From Streptomyces spectabilis (lineage in GTDB: Bacteria; Actinomycetota; Actinomycetes; Streptomycetales; Streptomycetaceae), in the NCBI RefSeq assembly GCF_008704795.1, contig NZ_CP023690.1, positions 744,001-808,000 of the forward strand: 64,000 nucleotides of DNA, in the 5' to 3' direction. Below the pieces are notes generated by a model. It was not told the origin of the DNA. It did no database searches and saw only the letters and a program-made list of their open reading frames with translations. The translations under genes were made by a program, and so were the position numbers. Below, piece by piece: positions 37,019 through 46,228 of the stretch (its first letter is position 1; each line of letters begins with the position of its first letter).

Positions 37019-37953
37019 GCGCGTGCGAGGTCCTTGTCCCGGGGGTGGGGCCGGTCCTCGTCGGCGGGTCCGTGGGGGGACGTACTGTCCGGCTTGCCGT
37101 ACCAGGCGACCGCCACGGCTCCGGCGACGGCCAGGGCGAAGCCGGTGATCGCGAGCCACAGGAATCCGGGGCGTGAGGAGTCGCCGAGCCAGACCACCCC
37201 GAGGATCCCCGGCAGGATCGTCTCGCCCACGACCAGCGCTGCCGTCGCGCCGTTGACTGATCCGATCTGGAGGGCGACGGTGTGCAGGTACATGCCGACT
37301 GCGCCGGCGATGAGGATCGCGTACAGGGCGGGGTCGGCCATCAGGGTCAGCGGGTCGAACGGATCCACCCCTTCAAGAACTCGTACGCCCACGCCGATGG
37401 CGCCGAAGCCCAGGCCCGACAGGAGACCGGCGGGGATGGCGCCGCGGGAGCCGAGTCGGCGGACAAGCAGGGTGCCACCGCCCATCAGCAGCACCGTGAC
37501 CGCGAGCAGCCACCAGTGCTCCGCGTGTGAGCCGCGGCTCTCGCCCTCCGCCCCGGCCGCCGTGGCCAGCATGACCAGGGACGCGCAGACGACGCCGATG
37601 GAGCCCCACTCGGCACGGGACAGTCGGATGCCGAGCAGCTTGATGCCGAGGAGCGCGGTGATCACCAGATTGGCGCTGATCACGGTCTGCGAGAGGAACA
37701 GCGGAAGCAGCCGGGCGGCCAGCGCGCCCAGGGCGAAGCCCACGAAGTCCAGCGCCGTACCGACCATGAACTCCCAGGTCATGGCCGCTTTGGCGGTGGA
37801 CGACAGGCTCGGTCCGCCGTGCTGGGTGGTGCCGGTGGAGGACGCTGCGGCCGCCTCCCGACGGGCCGACTTGCGGGATCCCACGGCTTGCAGGACCGAT
37901 CCCGTGCCGTAGCAGGCCGAGGCCGCGACAGCCGTCAGGAGGCCGATGATCAC
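37015..37953 (-). CDS. DMT-superfamily (EamA-like) membrane transporter
   Basis: A 312-residue membrane protein with nine to ten hydrophobic helices and an insert of about 35 polar residues between helices 1 and 2 (SRKSARREAAAASSTGTT...). The ordering and short loops are those of the drug/metabolite transporter superfamily, with an internal duplication typical of EamA domains. The start is GTG at 37953, with GGAG 7 bp upstream. The hydrophilic C-terminus ends GPADEDRPHPRDKD. The substrate is unknown; no neighbour gives a clue. Confidence 0.82.
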   Translation of the reverse strand: MIIGLLTAVAASACYGTGSVLQAVGSRKSARREAAAASSTGTTQHGGPSLSSTAKAAMTWEFMVGTALDFVGFALGALAARLLPLFLSQTVISANLVITALLGIKLLGIRLSRAEWGSIGVVCASLVMLATAAGAEGESRGSHAEHWWLLAVTVLLMGGGTLLVRRLGSRGAIPAGLLSGLGFGAIGVGVRVLEGVDPFDPLTLMADPALYAILIAGAVGMYLHTVALQIGSVNGATAALVVGETILPGILGVVWLGDSSRPGFLWLAITGFALAVAGAVAVAWYGKPDSTSPHGPADEDRPHPRDKDLARA

Positions 37954-38152
37954 TAAAAGCTCCGTTCACGTGCGAGGAGGGCCGAGCGGCACCCCCGCGT
38001 AGTAGATGCGCTGCGGCGTCCCGACGTTGCCTCGCCGGTGCCGTCCGCCTTGCTGGAAGCGGGGCCGCTGCGCGTTACGTACGTCACGTGCCGCGAGGCT
38101 GCCTCGGCGAGGGGTCCGGTGTGCGGGGCCCGGGTGCGGTTACGGTGCCCCT

Positions 38153-38527
38153 GTGTTCGGTCTCGTGATCATGTTTGCTCGGCTGGGCGGAGCGTTGCGG
38201 GCCGCGTGGCGCAGCCCTACGTTCCGGGGGACGGCGTGGGCGCTGGCGCTGCTGTGGGCCTCGGCGACCGTGTTCTATACGGGCCAGGAGCGCTGGAGCG
38301 TGCTCGATTCCCTGTACTTCGCGGTGTGTACGGGGCTGACCATCGGCTATGGGGATCTGGCGCCGGTGACCGCTTCGGGGAAGGTCTTCACGGTGCTGTA
38401 CGGACTGCTCGCGGTCGGGGCCTTCGCCGCCCTGGCCACCCAGTTGGCCCGGGCCTTCACCACGACGAACGCCAGGCGGGTGGCCCGGGCGAAGGCCCGT
38501 AGGCAGCGGCACCAGGGAGACGACTGA
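38153..38527 (+). CDS. Two-helix potassium channel protein
   Basis: A 124-residue protein with two membrane helices (WALALLWASATVFYT and VFTVLYGLLAVGAFAALATQL) flanking a pore helix and the selectivity filter TIGYGDLAP, the K+ channel signature. The C-terminus is short and basic, without a RCK domain, so it resembles KcsA-like minimal channels. The start is GTG at 38153 or ATG at 38171; neither has a good ribosome binding site. It would assemble as a tetramer in the membrane. Confidence 0.88.
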   Translation: MFGLVIMFARLGGALRAAWRSPTFRGTAWALALLWASATVFYTGQERWSVLDSLYFAVCTGLTIGYGDLAPVTASGKVFTVLYGLLAVGAFAALATQLARAFTTTNARRVARAKARRQRHQGDD

Positions 38528-38746
38528 CTCCGGCAGGCGGGGGGAGGTGGGTCTTCGGGCTGACTGGGTCCGTCGTAACCGTGTCCGGCTACGAGGGGAC
38601 CCCACCCACCCGTCCGGATGGGCCGCACCGTCGATATCTGGTCATGGGCATGCCTGGTTCCGTCGTATTGCCGTCGCGGAGGTTGCCGCAAGCTTTCCTG
38701 AGCGGCGGGGCTTCGTCGCCACCGCCACCAACTGCGGGAGGGGACC

Positions 38747-39973
38747 ATGCGGTTCAGACAGGTGCATCCCATGCTCAGCCGCCTCACCACGGGCACGGCC
38801 GCGCTCGCGCTCGTCGCGACCTCGGCGCTGGCCGGCGTGACGGCTCTCGCGAGCCCCGCCGTCGCGGCGGTGGACCCGAAGGCCGGTGAGGCGTGTACGT
38901 CCGCGGACCTGGGCAAGCGGTACCCGTTCACCAAGAGCGTCAAGGTCGAACCGACCATCACGCACTTCAAGGGATACTTCGTCACGGGGGGCTCGACGGG
39001 CAGCCAGGCGGTCAAGCTCAGCACCCAGACGCAGGTCACGGTCGCGGTCGGCACCTCGACCACCATCAAGACCAACTTCGACTTCGGCGTCCTCTTCAAG
39101 GCGGAGGCGTCCATCAACCGAACGGTGCAGAAGACCACCGCCACCACCAGCGCCGCGGAACAGACCATCACCTGGAACTTCACACAGCCCGGCTACTACG
39201 GTCTCTACCAGGGCACGCGAAAGGTGACCGGCGAGTACGGCAGCCTGAACTGCGACCGTGTCCAGCGGGACGACGGCACGTATGCCACCCAGTGGACCGA
39301 GCGGCCCGGCGGGCAGTACACGACCTTCTCCACCATCGAGGAGGGCGCGATCCGCTGCGAGGACCAGGTGCCCGCCAGCAGCATCATGAAGAAGGCGCAG
39401 GAGATCCTCGGCTGCGACGGCGCGGCGGCGAGGAAGCCGGACAAAAAGGCTCCCGCACCGCGCGCGGCGCACAAGGACCAGAAGGCGTCCGTGAACAGTG
39501 AGCTGGGGACCAGCGCCGCGCCACCGGGCTTCACCTGCCTGCCGGACACGTACCGGATCGGCACCCCGGACCGCAAGCTGTACTGGACGACCTTCGGTGC
39601 TGGCGACTACTTCCGGCTGCGCCCGGGTCCGCGCCTGCCGGAGGGCGCGACATGGAGTGTGTGCGAGGGGCCGCAGAGCAACGGCCGGACCGAGTACGCC
39701 CTGGTCAACGGGTACAAGGGCCGGTGCGCGACGATGACGGACCACAGTGACACCGAGGGTGCGATGTTCCGCATGGACCCCTGCCGCACCGCCGATGACT
39801 ACCAGCGCTTCTACCTCTACCGGGACGTCCCCGGCAGCGACCTGGTAGGCCTCCAGCTCAAGGCCAACGGACACATGGTCGGCCAGGAGCGCGTGGTGGA
39901 CGACACCGCCATGCGCCAGTACAGCGCGGGCAACACCGACGGCACGGGAACCTACGTGCTGCAAAAGATCTGA
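38747..39973 (+). CDS. Large secreted protein, possibly aerolysin-like
   Basis: A 408-residue exported protein with a signal peptide (LTTGTAALALVATSALAGVTAL, cleavage near residue 41). The middle (about 75-165) is a Ser/Thr-rich amphipathic beta region: KLSTQTQVTVAVGTSTTI, INRTVQKTTATTSAAE and TITWNFTQPGYYGLYQGT. Alternating polar/apolar strands of this sort occur in the pore-forming hairpins of aerolysin/ETX-type proteins, but I have no sequence match, so this is only a structural suggestion. After a Lys/Ala-rich linker (about 225-265) the C-terminal 145 residues form a second beta domain with conserved Cys (FTCLPDTY, WSVCEGP, GRCATM, DPCRTA), possibly lectin-like. GGGAGGGG precedes the ATG. 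Confidence 0.75.
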   Translation: MRFRQVHPMLSRLTTGTAALALVATSALAGVTALASPAVAAVDPKAGEACTSADLGKRYPFTKSVKVEPTITHFKGYFVTGGSTGSQAVKLSTQTQVTVAVGTSTTIKTNFDFGVLFKAEASINRTVQKTTATTSAAEQTITWNFTQPGYYGLYQGTRKVTGEYGSLNCDRVQRDDGTYATQWTERPGGQYTTFSTIEEGAIRCEDQVPASSIMKKAQEILGCDGAAARKPDKKAPAPRAAHKDQKASVNSELGTSAAPPGFTCLPDTYRIGTPDRKLYWTTFGAGDYFRLRPGPRLPEGATWSVCEGPQSNGRTEYALVNGYKGRCATMTDHSDTEGAMFRMDPCRTADDYQRFYLYRDVPGSDLVGLQLKANGHMVGQERVVDDTAMRQYSAGNTDGTGTYVLQKI

Positions 39974-40266
39974 TCCTCCGCCACGAACGACGGACTCCCT
40001 CCGTGGCCACCGTGCCTACGTCGGCGTACGACTGGCTCGTGCGTGGAACGGCAAGTCGACTGCGCGCATGGGCAACGACAATTCGCGGGCGCTCGCGGCA
40101 CTTTGAACGCGTACCACCAAGGGGCAGAGCACTGACTCCCGCCGCGTAGAGCGAGCCAGCCGGGGGTGCACGCTGACGGTTCCGCAACGCGAGAAGCGGT
40201 CCTCCGTCACGGCACGTCCGCACGCCGCCCGCAGGAGCGGTGCACACATCGGAGGGGAATCACATC

Positions 40267-41352
40267 GTGCATCAACACCCAAGGGGACGCATGGCGCTAC
40301 TCGCGACGGCGCTCGTCACCGCAGCGACCGTGTCAACAGGTGCCACACAGGCGGCCCCCGCACCGGCAACGAGCGCGGACGAGACCGTCGTTTCCGTTTC
40401 GGCCGACGAGTTCCGTCAGGCTCGGGCGCAGTCCCGGGCAGCCGAAGCCAAGGGGATTCGTACCAGTTCGGCCGCGGCCCCGGCTCGCGAACGTGAGCGC
40501 ACTTCCTATCTGCGGGAGAGTCAGCGGCGGGGTGACAACGATCTGACCCGCGCGGACGTCGACGTCGTGGACCTCGGGCACGACGTCCTGCTCACCGTGC
40601 CCAAGGAGACGGACATCAAGTCCGTGACCGTCAAGAAGCACGACGACGGGCGCTTCAGCGCTGACGTCCAGGACGTGCCGCAGGCATTCGGCGAGAGCGC
40701 CTCAGAGGCGTCGCAGAACTCCGCCGGCAGCGCGGGCACCTCCACCACAGTGAGCGGGGGCTTCGACTGCCCACTGACGAGCGAGACAGGCCAATGGAAG
40801 CTCACCATGCTCGGTGTCGGGTACATGTACTCCTACTGGCAGAAGTGCAAGGTGGGCCCCGCGTCCAACCATGATGTGTGGGTCTACAAGCGCTGGGCGG
40901 TCGGGCGCCCCGTGGACATCTCCGGAAAGAACTGGTCCGTCGTCGGCATGTACCTCGGCTCCTACGCCAAGCCGGGGCACGAGTCGAAGCTCATCTCCAA
41001 CATCGACCAGCAACCCCGTACCACCCAGTCCCGGTGCAACGAGATGTTCAACGCGACGGTGACCACAGGCATCGCCGGCTTCGGCGTCGAGGTGAGCTTC
41101 CCCATCAAGGACTGCACCGACTACACGGTCAACTGGGGCAGCACTCCCGGCAAGTACAGCGTTTACATGGATCAGGGGTTCAACTACAACGATCTCGACC
41201 AGGAGGCCGAGTACGCCCAAGCGGTCAAGGTCAAGAAGGGACAGACTCCCTACTGGAGCGACCGCCAGCGGATCGAGTGGGCCCGCTGGACCCTGCCGAC
41301 CATCCCCTGCGAGTCGACGAACTCCAACAAGGTCTGCGACCCCAACGCATAG
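40267..41352 (+). CDS. Secreted protein, function unknown
   Basis: A 361-residue exported protein. The GTG at 40267 is preferred because GGAGGGG lies 9 bp upstream and the signal peptide (MALLATALVTAATVSTG) follows directly. A pro-like region with charged helices (ADEFRQARAQSRAAEAKG and DADVVDLG-type strands) covers about residues 35-140, then a Ser/Gly linker, and a mature-looking domain of about 200 residues with paired Cys and many aromatics (GGFDCPLTS, YMYSYWQKCKVG, HDVWVYKRW, QSRCNEMFN, KDCTDY, IPCESTNSNKVCDPN). I do not recognise the family. The aromatic and disulfide-rich C-terminal part suggests a stable extracellular domain. It lies between two other exported-protein genes. Confidence 0.75.
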   Translation: MHQHPRGRMALLATALVTAATVSTGATQAAPAPATSADETVVSVSADEFRQARAQSRAAEAKGIRTSSAAAPARERERTSYLRESQRRGDNDLTRADVDVVDLGHDVLLTVPKETDIKSVTVKKHDDGRFSADVQDVPQAFGESASEASQNSAGSAGTSTTVSGGFDCPLTSETGQWKLTMLGVGYMYSYWQKCKVGPASNHDVWVYKRWAVGRPVDISGKNWSVVGMYLGSYAKPGHESKLISNIDQQPRTTQSRCNEMFNATVTTGIAGFGVEVSFPIKDCTDYTVNWGSTPGKYSVYMDQGFNYNDLDQEAEYAQAVKVKKGQTPYWSDRQRIEWARWTLPTIPCESTNSNKVCDPNA

Positions 41353-41414
41353 GCCGTTGCGCAGGCCCTGTGAACGGGGGATCACCATCTGATCGGCCGC
41401 CGGACTCAGCGGTC

Positions 41415-41453
41415 GGTGGGGCCGGGAACGTGTCACACGTTCCCGGCCCCACC
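41415..41453 (+). terminator. Strong terminator hairpin
   Basis: A perfect 18-bp stem, GGTGGGGCCGGGAACGTG (41415-41432) with its complement at 41436-41453, and a 3-nt loop, 63 bp after the stop of the secreted protein gene. This is the strongest hairpin in the window. It lies in the 355-bp gap 41353-41707, which otherwise holds a second smaller hairpin and no gene. Confidence 0.85.
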
Positions 41454-41538
41454 CGTGCCCTGCCGTTCACCGTCCGGCTGACCGGCCCGGTCCCGGTCCA
41501 CTCGACTGGTGCGACAGCCACATCGCCGACTGCGATCC

Positions 41539-41560
41539 CGCCTCCGCTCGGGCGGAGGCG
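41539..41560. terminator. Secondary hairpin in the same gap
   Basis: CGCCTCCGC (41539-41547) and GCGGAGGCG (41552-41560) form a 9-bp stem with a 4-nt TCGG loop. It sits 150 bp upstream of the FG-GAP protein start and may be a second terminator or part of that gene's leader. Confidence 0.45.
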
Positions 41561-41707
41561 TCTGGGCTTCGGCATGGGCCGAGAGGGGACCGGACCCATT
41601 GCGTACAGATGTGACGTACGTCCCTCGGCCCCGGGTACAACCTCCTTCCGCGCCTGCCAGTCCTCCTTAGGTCCAGGCCAATATGCTCCCCAGGAGAGAT
41701 CCCCCGC

Positions 41708-43180
41708 ATGACCCCGCGCATCACCCCCGTACGTCTGACGGCCGCCACAGCCGTGACCGCCGCTCTGACGGCCGGCCTCCTCGCCGTCCCCGTGGCGGCG
41801 ACGGCCGCCCCGGCCCCCTCCCGGCTGAGCGGCGACTTCGACGGCGACGGCTACCGGGACGTCGCCGTCGCCGCCCCGGCTGCCACCGTCGGCGGCAAGA
41901 AGTGGGCCGGTCAGGTCGTCGTCACGTACGGCACCGGTCAGGGCCTGGCCAAGACGGCGCGGCGGACCGTCATCAGCCAGAACTCTCCCGGGGTCCCGGG
42001 GGCGGCGGAGAAGAACGACGAGTTCGGCAGTCAGCTCGCCGTCGCGGACCTCAACGGTGACGGCTACAGCGACCTCGCCGTGTCCGCGCCCAAGGAGAAG
42101 GCGGGCCGGAAGGAGGCCGCCGGGGCGCTGGTGATCGTATGGGGCTCCCGCAAGGGCCTGTCGGGTGCGACCACGGTGAAGAACCCCCAGCCCCTCTGGG
42201 GGAGTTCCTTCGGCATCGGTCTGGCCGCCGCCGACTTCACCGGCGACGGCAAGCCGGACCTGGCCGTGGCCGCCCAGAGCGACACGGGCCGCAACGCGTA
42301 CCGGATCCGCCTGATCCGGGGCCCGTTCACCCAGCAGGGCCGCACCGGCAAGGTCACCACCTACCAGGCCCCGCTGGAGAGGCCCGGACTCACCGCGGGG
42401 CACGTCAACGGCGACAAGAAGGCCGACCTGATCGTCACCGGCCTCCAGACCGGCAAGGACGTCCTGGGCGCCGCCGTCTTCTACAAGGGCACCGCGTCCG
42501 GCCTGGCCAAGGGCGCCAAGCTGCGCGCGGGCAAGACGGCCGCCGTCGGCGACCTCAACGGCGACGGCTACGGCGACATCGCCCTCGGCAACCCCGACGA
42601 GCCCGACGACGAACCGTCCGGCTCCAAGGGCGGAGAGATCAGCGTCATCTACGGGACGAAGTCGGGGCCGAGCAAGACCCGTCGTAAGACCCTCACGCAG
42701 TCCAGCGCGGGCGTGCCCGGCGCGTCGGCGACCGGGGACGGCTTCGGCTCGGCCGTCGCGATCGGTGACTTCGACGGCGACCGCCGCGCGGACCTGGCGG
42801 TCGGCGTGCCCGGCAAGACGTACGGGGCGGACCCCTATCTCTACGGCGCGGGTGCCGTGGTCTACCTGCGCGGTGCGGCGTCCGGCCTGACGACGGCGGG
42901 CGCTGCGGCCGTACACCAGGACAGCGCGGGCGTGCCCGGTGCACCTGCGGATTCCAACGCCTTCGGCGAGGCGCTGCTCGCCACCGACGTGAACGGAGAC
43001 GGCCGCGCCGACCTCACCGTCGCCTCGTCCCAGGCGAACGCCGACGCGGGCGCGCTCTGGCACCTGCCGGGCGCGCGAGGCTCCGTCCCCTACTCCACGA
43101 CGGCCGCGACGGGATTCGGGCCGGGGCAGCTCGGCCTGTCCAAGAAGTACTCCGCGTTCGGCGCGATGCTCGCGGGCTGA
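41708..43180 (+). CDS. Secreted FG-GAP repeat protein (integrin-like propeller)
   Basis: A 490-residue exported protein with a signal peptide (TAATAVTAALTAGLLAVPVAATAAP, cleavage near 36) and seven FG-GAP blades with calcium loops such as DFDGDGYRDVAVAAP, DLNGDGYSDLAVSAP, DFTGDGKPDLAVAA, DLNGDGYGDIALGNP, DFDGDRRADLAVGVP and DVNGDGRADLTVAS. The repeats form a beta-propeller as in integrin alpha chains. Related Streptomyces proteins are extracellular and mostly of unknown ligand. AGGAGAG precedes the ATG at 41708. It stands alone after the terminator at 41415. Confidence 0.9.
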   Translation: MTPRITPVRLTAATAVTAALTAGLLAVPVAATAAPAPSRLSGDFDGDGYRDVAVAAPAATVGGKKWAGQVVVTYGTGQGLAKTARRTVISQNSPGVPGAAEKNDEFGSQLAVADLNGDGYSDLAVSAPKEKAGRKEAAGALVIVWGSRKGLSGATTVKNPQPLWGSSFGIGLAAADFTGDGKPDLAVAAQSDTGRNAYRIRLIRGPFTQQGRTGKVTTYQAPLERPGLTAGHVNGDKKADLIVTGLQTGKDVLGAAVFYKGTASGLAKGAKLRAGKTAAVGDLNGDGYGDIALGNPDEPDDEPSGSKGGEISVIYGTKSGPSKTRRKTLTQSSAGVPGASATGDGFGSAVAIGDFDGDRRADLAVGVPGKTYGADPYLYGAGAVVYLRGAASGLTTAGAAAVHQDSAGVPGAPADSNAFGEALLATDVNGDGRADLTVASSQANADAGALWHLPGARGSVPYSTTAATGFGPGQLGLSKKYSAFGAMLAG

Positions 43181-43336
43181 GGGGGACGTCGAGGATCGGG
43201 CCTATCGCGCGCGTATCGACATGCGCATACCCCACCGCAACAGTCTCCCGCCTTCCAGAGAGGCACGGACCACAGCGGTCCGTGCCGGTGGCGTGACGCC
43301 CCGGCTCCGAAAGGTCGTCACGAAGGGGAGCGTGTC

Positions 43337-43654
43337 ATGCCGTACGGGAAGGGGCTTCTGCCGCTGAGGAAGTCCCGGCTCCTCTCCGGCGTTCCCGACT
43401 GGTGGGCCGGGAAGCCGAACCCGGACGGGAGCGAGGGAGACCCCTCGTTCGACGTCTTCGACTTCACGACGCACTACCGGCCGCTGGATCTGGTGCGGTG
43501 GAGCCGTGATCGGCCCCGGACCGGGGAGCCGGGCGAGAAGTGGTCCTACTCCAATACCAACTACACCCTCCTGGGCCTGATCATCGAGAGGCTGACCGGC
43601 CATGACCTGGCCACCGAGCCGCACACGCGCCAGTTCGGCCCGCTCGAGGCGTAG
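43337..43654 (+). pseudogene. Serine hydrolase (beta-lactamase family) fragment
   Basis: A 105-codon open frame whose last half matches the region around the YxN motif of class C beta-lactamase/D-aminopeptidase-like hydrolases: GEKWSYSNTNYTLLGLIIERLTG. The upstream SxxK catalytic motif and the C-terminal HxG region of a full ~350-residue enzyme are absent, so this is a remnant or a decayed gene. The N-terminal ~30 codons do not match the family. No signal peptide is seen. The surrounding stretch 43181-43336 contains nothing recognisable. Confidence 0.65.
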
Positions 43655-43730
43655 ACAACGGCCGTTGCGGCGACGACTTCCCGGCCCGCGCAGCTGCGAA
43701 CCTGGGTTGCCGCGGAATGGACCTGGTGCG

Positions 43731-44528
43731 TCAGTCGATGCCGCCGTTGCTCATCAGGAGCTGACCGTTGATCCATCCGCCCTCCCTGGAGCACAGGAAG
43801 TCCACGAGGTGCGCGGTGTCCTGGGGGGTGCCGAGGCGGCCGAGCGGAGTGCTGCGGATGCACTGCTCACGGGTTTCCTCGGACATCCAGCCGGTGTCGA
43901 TCGGGCCGGGGTTGATCGCGTTGGCGGTTACGCCGAGGTGGGCGAGTTCGCTGGCGGCGGCCAGGGTGATGCGGTCCAGGGCGCCCTTGCTCGCCCCGTA
44001 GGGCAGGTTGCCGACGGTGTGATCACTGGTGAGGCTGATGATCCGGCCGGTGCCCGGGGCCGCGGCGAAGCGGCGTCCGAACTCGCGGATCAGCAGCCAG
44101 GTGGCGCGCGTGTTGACGGCGAAGTGCCGGTCGAAACTCTCCACGGTGGTGTCGAGCAGGCCGGAGTCGACCGACTCGCAGTGGCACATCACCAGCGCCG
44201 TGACATGGCCCAGCCGTTGTTCGGCCTCGTCGAAGATGCGTGCCGGGGTGTCCGGGTCGGCGAGGTCCCCTTCGATCGCCGCGGTGGACGCGCCGTGCTC
44301 GGCCAGAGCCCGGCCGATCGCTTCACTCGCGCCGGATTCCCGGCCCCACGTCATGCGGTCGTCGTAGGGGCTCCAGTAGGTGAAGGCGATGTCCCAGCCC
44401 GATGCCGCCAGCCTGCGAGCGATGCCACCGCCGATACCGACGGTGCGGCCCACACCGGTGACCAGAGCCAACGGGCGGGCGGCCGAGGGTAGTTGCTCAT
44501 GGGCGGACTGCTCCTGATCGGTAGTCAC
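43731..44528 (-). CDS. SDR family oxidoreductase
   Basis: A 265-residue short-chain dehydrogenase/reductase. Because the nucleotide-binding motif is LVTGVGRTVGIGGGIARRLA (about 22-40) rather than strict TGxxxGIG, it resembles the enoyl-ACP-reductase-like or 3-oxoacyl variants. Catalytic residues: Ser in LTSDHTVG, Tyr and Lys in YGASKGALDRI, and NPGPIDTGW follows. It reduces or oxidises an unknown alcohol/ketone with NAD(P)(H). The start at 44528 is about 100 bp from the divergent cupin gene; no operator was seen in the gap. Confidence 0.9.
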   Translation of the reverse strand: MTTDQEQSAHEQLPSAARPLALVTGVGRTVGIGGGIARRLAASGWDIAFTYWSPYDDRMTWGRESGASEAIGRALAEHGASTAAIEGDLADPDTPARIFDEAEQRLGHVTALVMCHCESVDSGLLDTTVESFDRHFAVNTRATWLLIREFGRRFAAAPGTGRIISLTSDHTVGNLPYGASKGALDRITLAAASELAHLGVTANAINPGPIDTGWMSEETREQCIRSTPLGRLGTPQDTAHLVDFLCSREGGWINGQLLMSNGGID

Positions 44529-44634
44529 GATCGACGATCGTCCACACCCCGTGTCGGAGCGTCAATCGCTTTTCCCCGGAGCAGAGGCCCCTTGGGCACA
44601 GTGCTGATGCGCGCGGCTGCTACCGTCCGCCTCC

Positions 44635-45063
44635 ATGAACGACGGTGTGTACGTGGGGAACGCGGGCGAGGACGCGGCACTGGACCGGGGGTGGCTCCTT
44701 GGACACTTCAAGGATGGTTCCGACCCTCGGCACAGCGAAGCCCTGGAGATCAAGTGGGGTGTCCATCCTGAGGGGGACGAACGGGCCCAGTGGGTGACCG
44801 GCGAGGAGCGCACCGCCCTGCTGGTCCTCATCAGCGGGCGCTTCCGCGTGGAACTGCCGGGGCGCAGTGTGCTTCTGGCCCGGCAGGGCGACTACGTCGT
44901 GTGGGGCCGAGGCGTCGACCATTCCTGGTTCGCCGAGGAAGCGTCCGTGGTGCTGACGGTCCGCTGGCCCTCGATCCCCGGCTATCAAGTGACGGATGAG
45001 GGCGAATCCGCGTCTGGCCACCATCATTCATGCGGGACAGCGGCCAGCACGGTGGCCTCGTAG
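44635..45063 (+). CDS. Small cupin-domain protein
   Basis: A 142-residue single-domain cupin. The beta-barrel motifs are seen in KWGVHPEGDERAQWVTGEERTALLVLISGRFRVEL and RQGDYVVWGRGVDHSWFAEE, but the usual His/Glu metal ligands are incomplete (only the His in VDHSW lies at the expected second position). The function is unknown; similar stand-alone cupins are often sensors or isomerases. The last ~25 residues are polar and His-rich. It converges with the prolyl aminopeptidase gene. Confidence 0.8.
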   Translation: MNDGVYVGNAGEDAALDRGWLLGHFKDGSDPRHSEALEIKWGVHPEGDERAQWVTGEERTALLVLISGRFRVELPGRSVLLARQGDYVVWGRGVDHSWFAEEASVVLTVRWPSIPGYQVTDEGESASGHHHSCGTAASTVAS

Positions 45064-45117
45064 CGAACGTACGGCCCCGTCGAGCCGCTCGCGCGCCCCA
45101 TGCCCACCGGTTCGGGT

Positions 45118-46080
45118 TCAAGGGTTGGCTGCGAATCGGTCGAGGGCCTGGAGCACATGGTCGTGCGTCGTGGTGCTGCCGAGGTGACCCGCATCCTCTA
45201 CGACGATCAACTCGGCGCCGGGCCAGGAGCGGCTGAGCTCCCACGCGGTGTCGAGGGGCCCGGCCATGTCGAGCCTGCCGTGGACCAGGACACCCGGGAT
45301 GCCGGCCAGACGACCGGCTTCGCGCAGGAGCACCCCCTCCTCCAACCACGCGCCATGGGAGAAGTAGTGGGAGCAGATGCGCACCAGCGCCAGCCGGGCG
45401 GCCGGGGGCCGGCCGCCGTACGGGTTGGAGGCGCCGTGCGTCTCCCCGGACAGGACCGCGTCCTCCCAGGCGCACCAGTCGGCCGTGGCTCTGTTCCGCA
45501 CGGCGGCATCGGGATGCTCCATCAGGCGGGCGTAGGCCGCGACGACGTCGCCGTCCCGTGGCGTACCGGGAGCACCGGCGAGGAAGCGTTCCCATTGCTC
45601 GGGGAAGAATCGTCCGGCACCTCGGTAGAGCCACTCGATCTCCGAACGCCGGGTGGTGGTGACGCTGGAGATGACGATCTCCGACACCCGCTCCGGGTGC
45701 TGTTCGGCGTAGGCCAGGATCAGAGTGGAGCCCCAGGAGCCGCCGTACAGCAGCCAGCGGTCGATGCCCAGGTGGTGCCTGAGCCGCTCCATGTCCGCGA
45801 TCAGGTGCGGGGTGGTGTTGTGCCGCATGTCGGCTGCGGGGTCGCTCGCGTGCGGGGTGCTGCGGCCGCAGCCGCGCTGGTCGAACAGGACGATCCGGTA
45901 CCGCGCCGGATCGAAGAACCGGCGCACACTCGTGCCACAGCCCGATCCCGGCCCGCCATGGACGACCAGCGCGGGCTTGCCCGCCGGATTGCCGCAGACC
46001 TCCCAGTACACGGAGTTGCCGTCGCCGACTTCGAGCATCCCCTTCTCGTACGGCTCGATCGGCGGGTACAGCTCACGCAT
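45118..46080 (-). CDS. pip: Prolyl aminopeptidase
   Basis: A 320-residue alpha/beta hydrolase of peptidase family S33, which removes N-terminal proline from peptides. The family N-terminus YPPIEPYEKGMLEVGDG is intact, the oxyanion region HGGPGSG and the RGCGRS loop follow, the nucleophile Ser is in GGSWGSTL (about residue 112), and the catalytic Asp and His are in VHGRLDMAGPL and EDAGHLGS. The length and motif spacing match the Pip family. It is cytoplasmic (no signal peptide). It is not in an evident operon: 148 bp separate it from the upstream kinase. Confidence 0.93.
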   Translation of the reverse strand: MRELYPPIEPYEKGMLEVGDGNSVYWEVCGNPAGKPALVVHGGPGSGCGTSVRRFFDPARYRIVLFDQRGCGRSTPHASDPAADMRHNTTPHLIADMERLRHHLGIDRWLLYGGSWGSTLILAYAEQHPERVSEIVISSVTTTRRSEIEWLYRGAGRFFPEQWERFLAGAPGTPRDGDVVAAYARLMEHPDAAVRNRATADWCAWEDAVLSGETHGASNPYGGRPPAARLALVRICSHYFSHGAWLEEGVLLREAGRLAGIPGVLVHGRLDMAGPLDTAWELSRSWPGAELIVVEDAGHLGSTTTHDHVLQALDRFAANP

Positions 46081-46228
46081 GCCCAGACTCCTTCACGCCG
46101 GTGCCAACGACCTGGGCACACTACGGCATGGCTCCGGGCCGGCCACTTGGCGCACGGCTCTCCCATGCGATGAAGATCCCGCCTGAAGCCATACGTCAGG
46201 AGGGCTCGAACACCGGCCGAGGCGCGGC

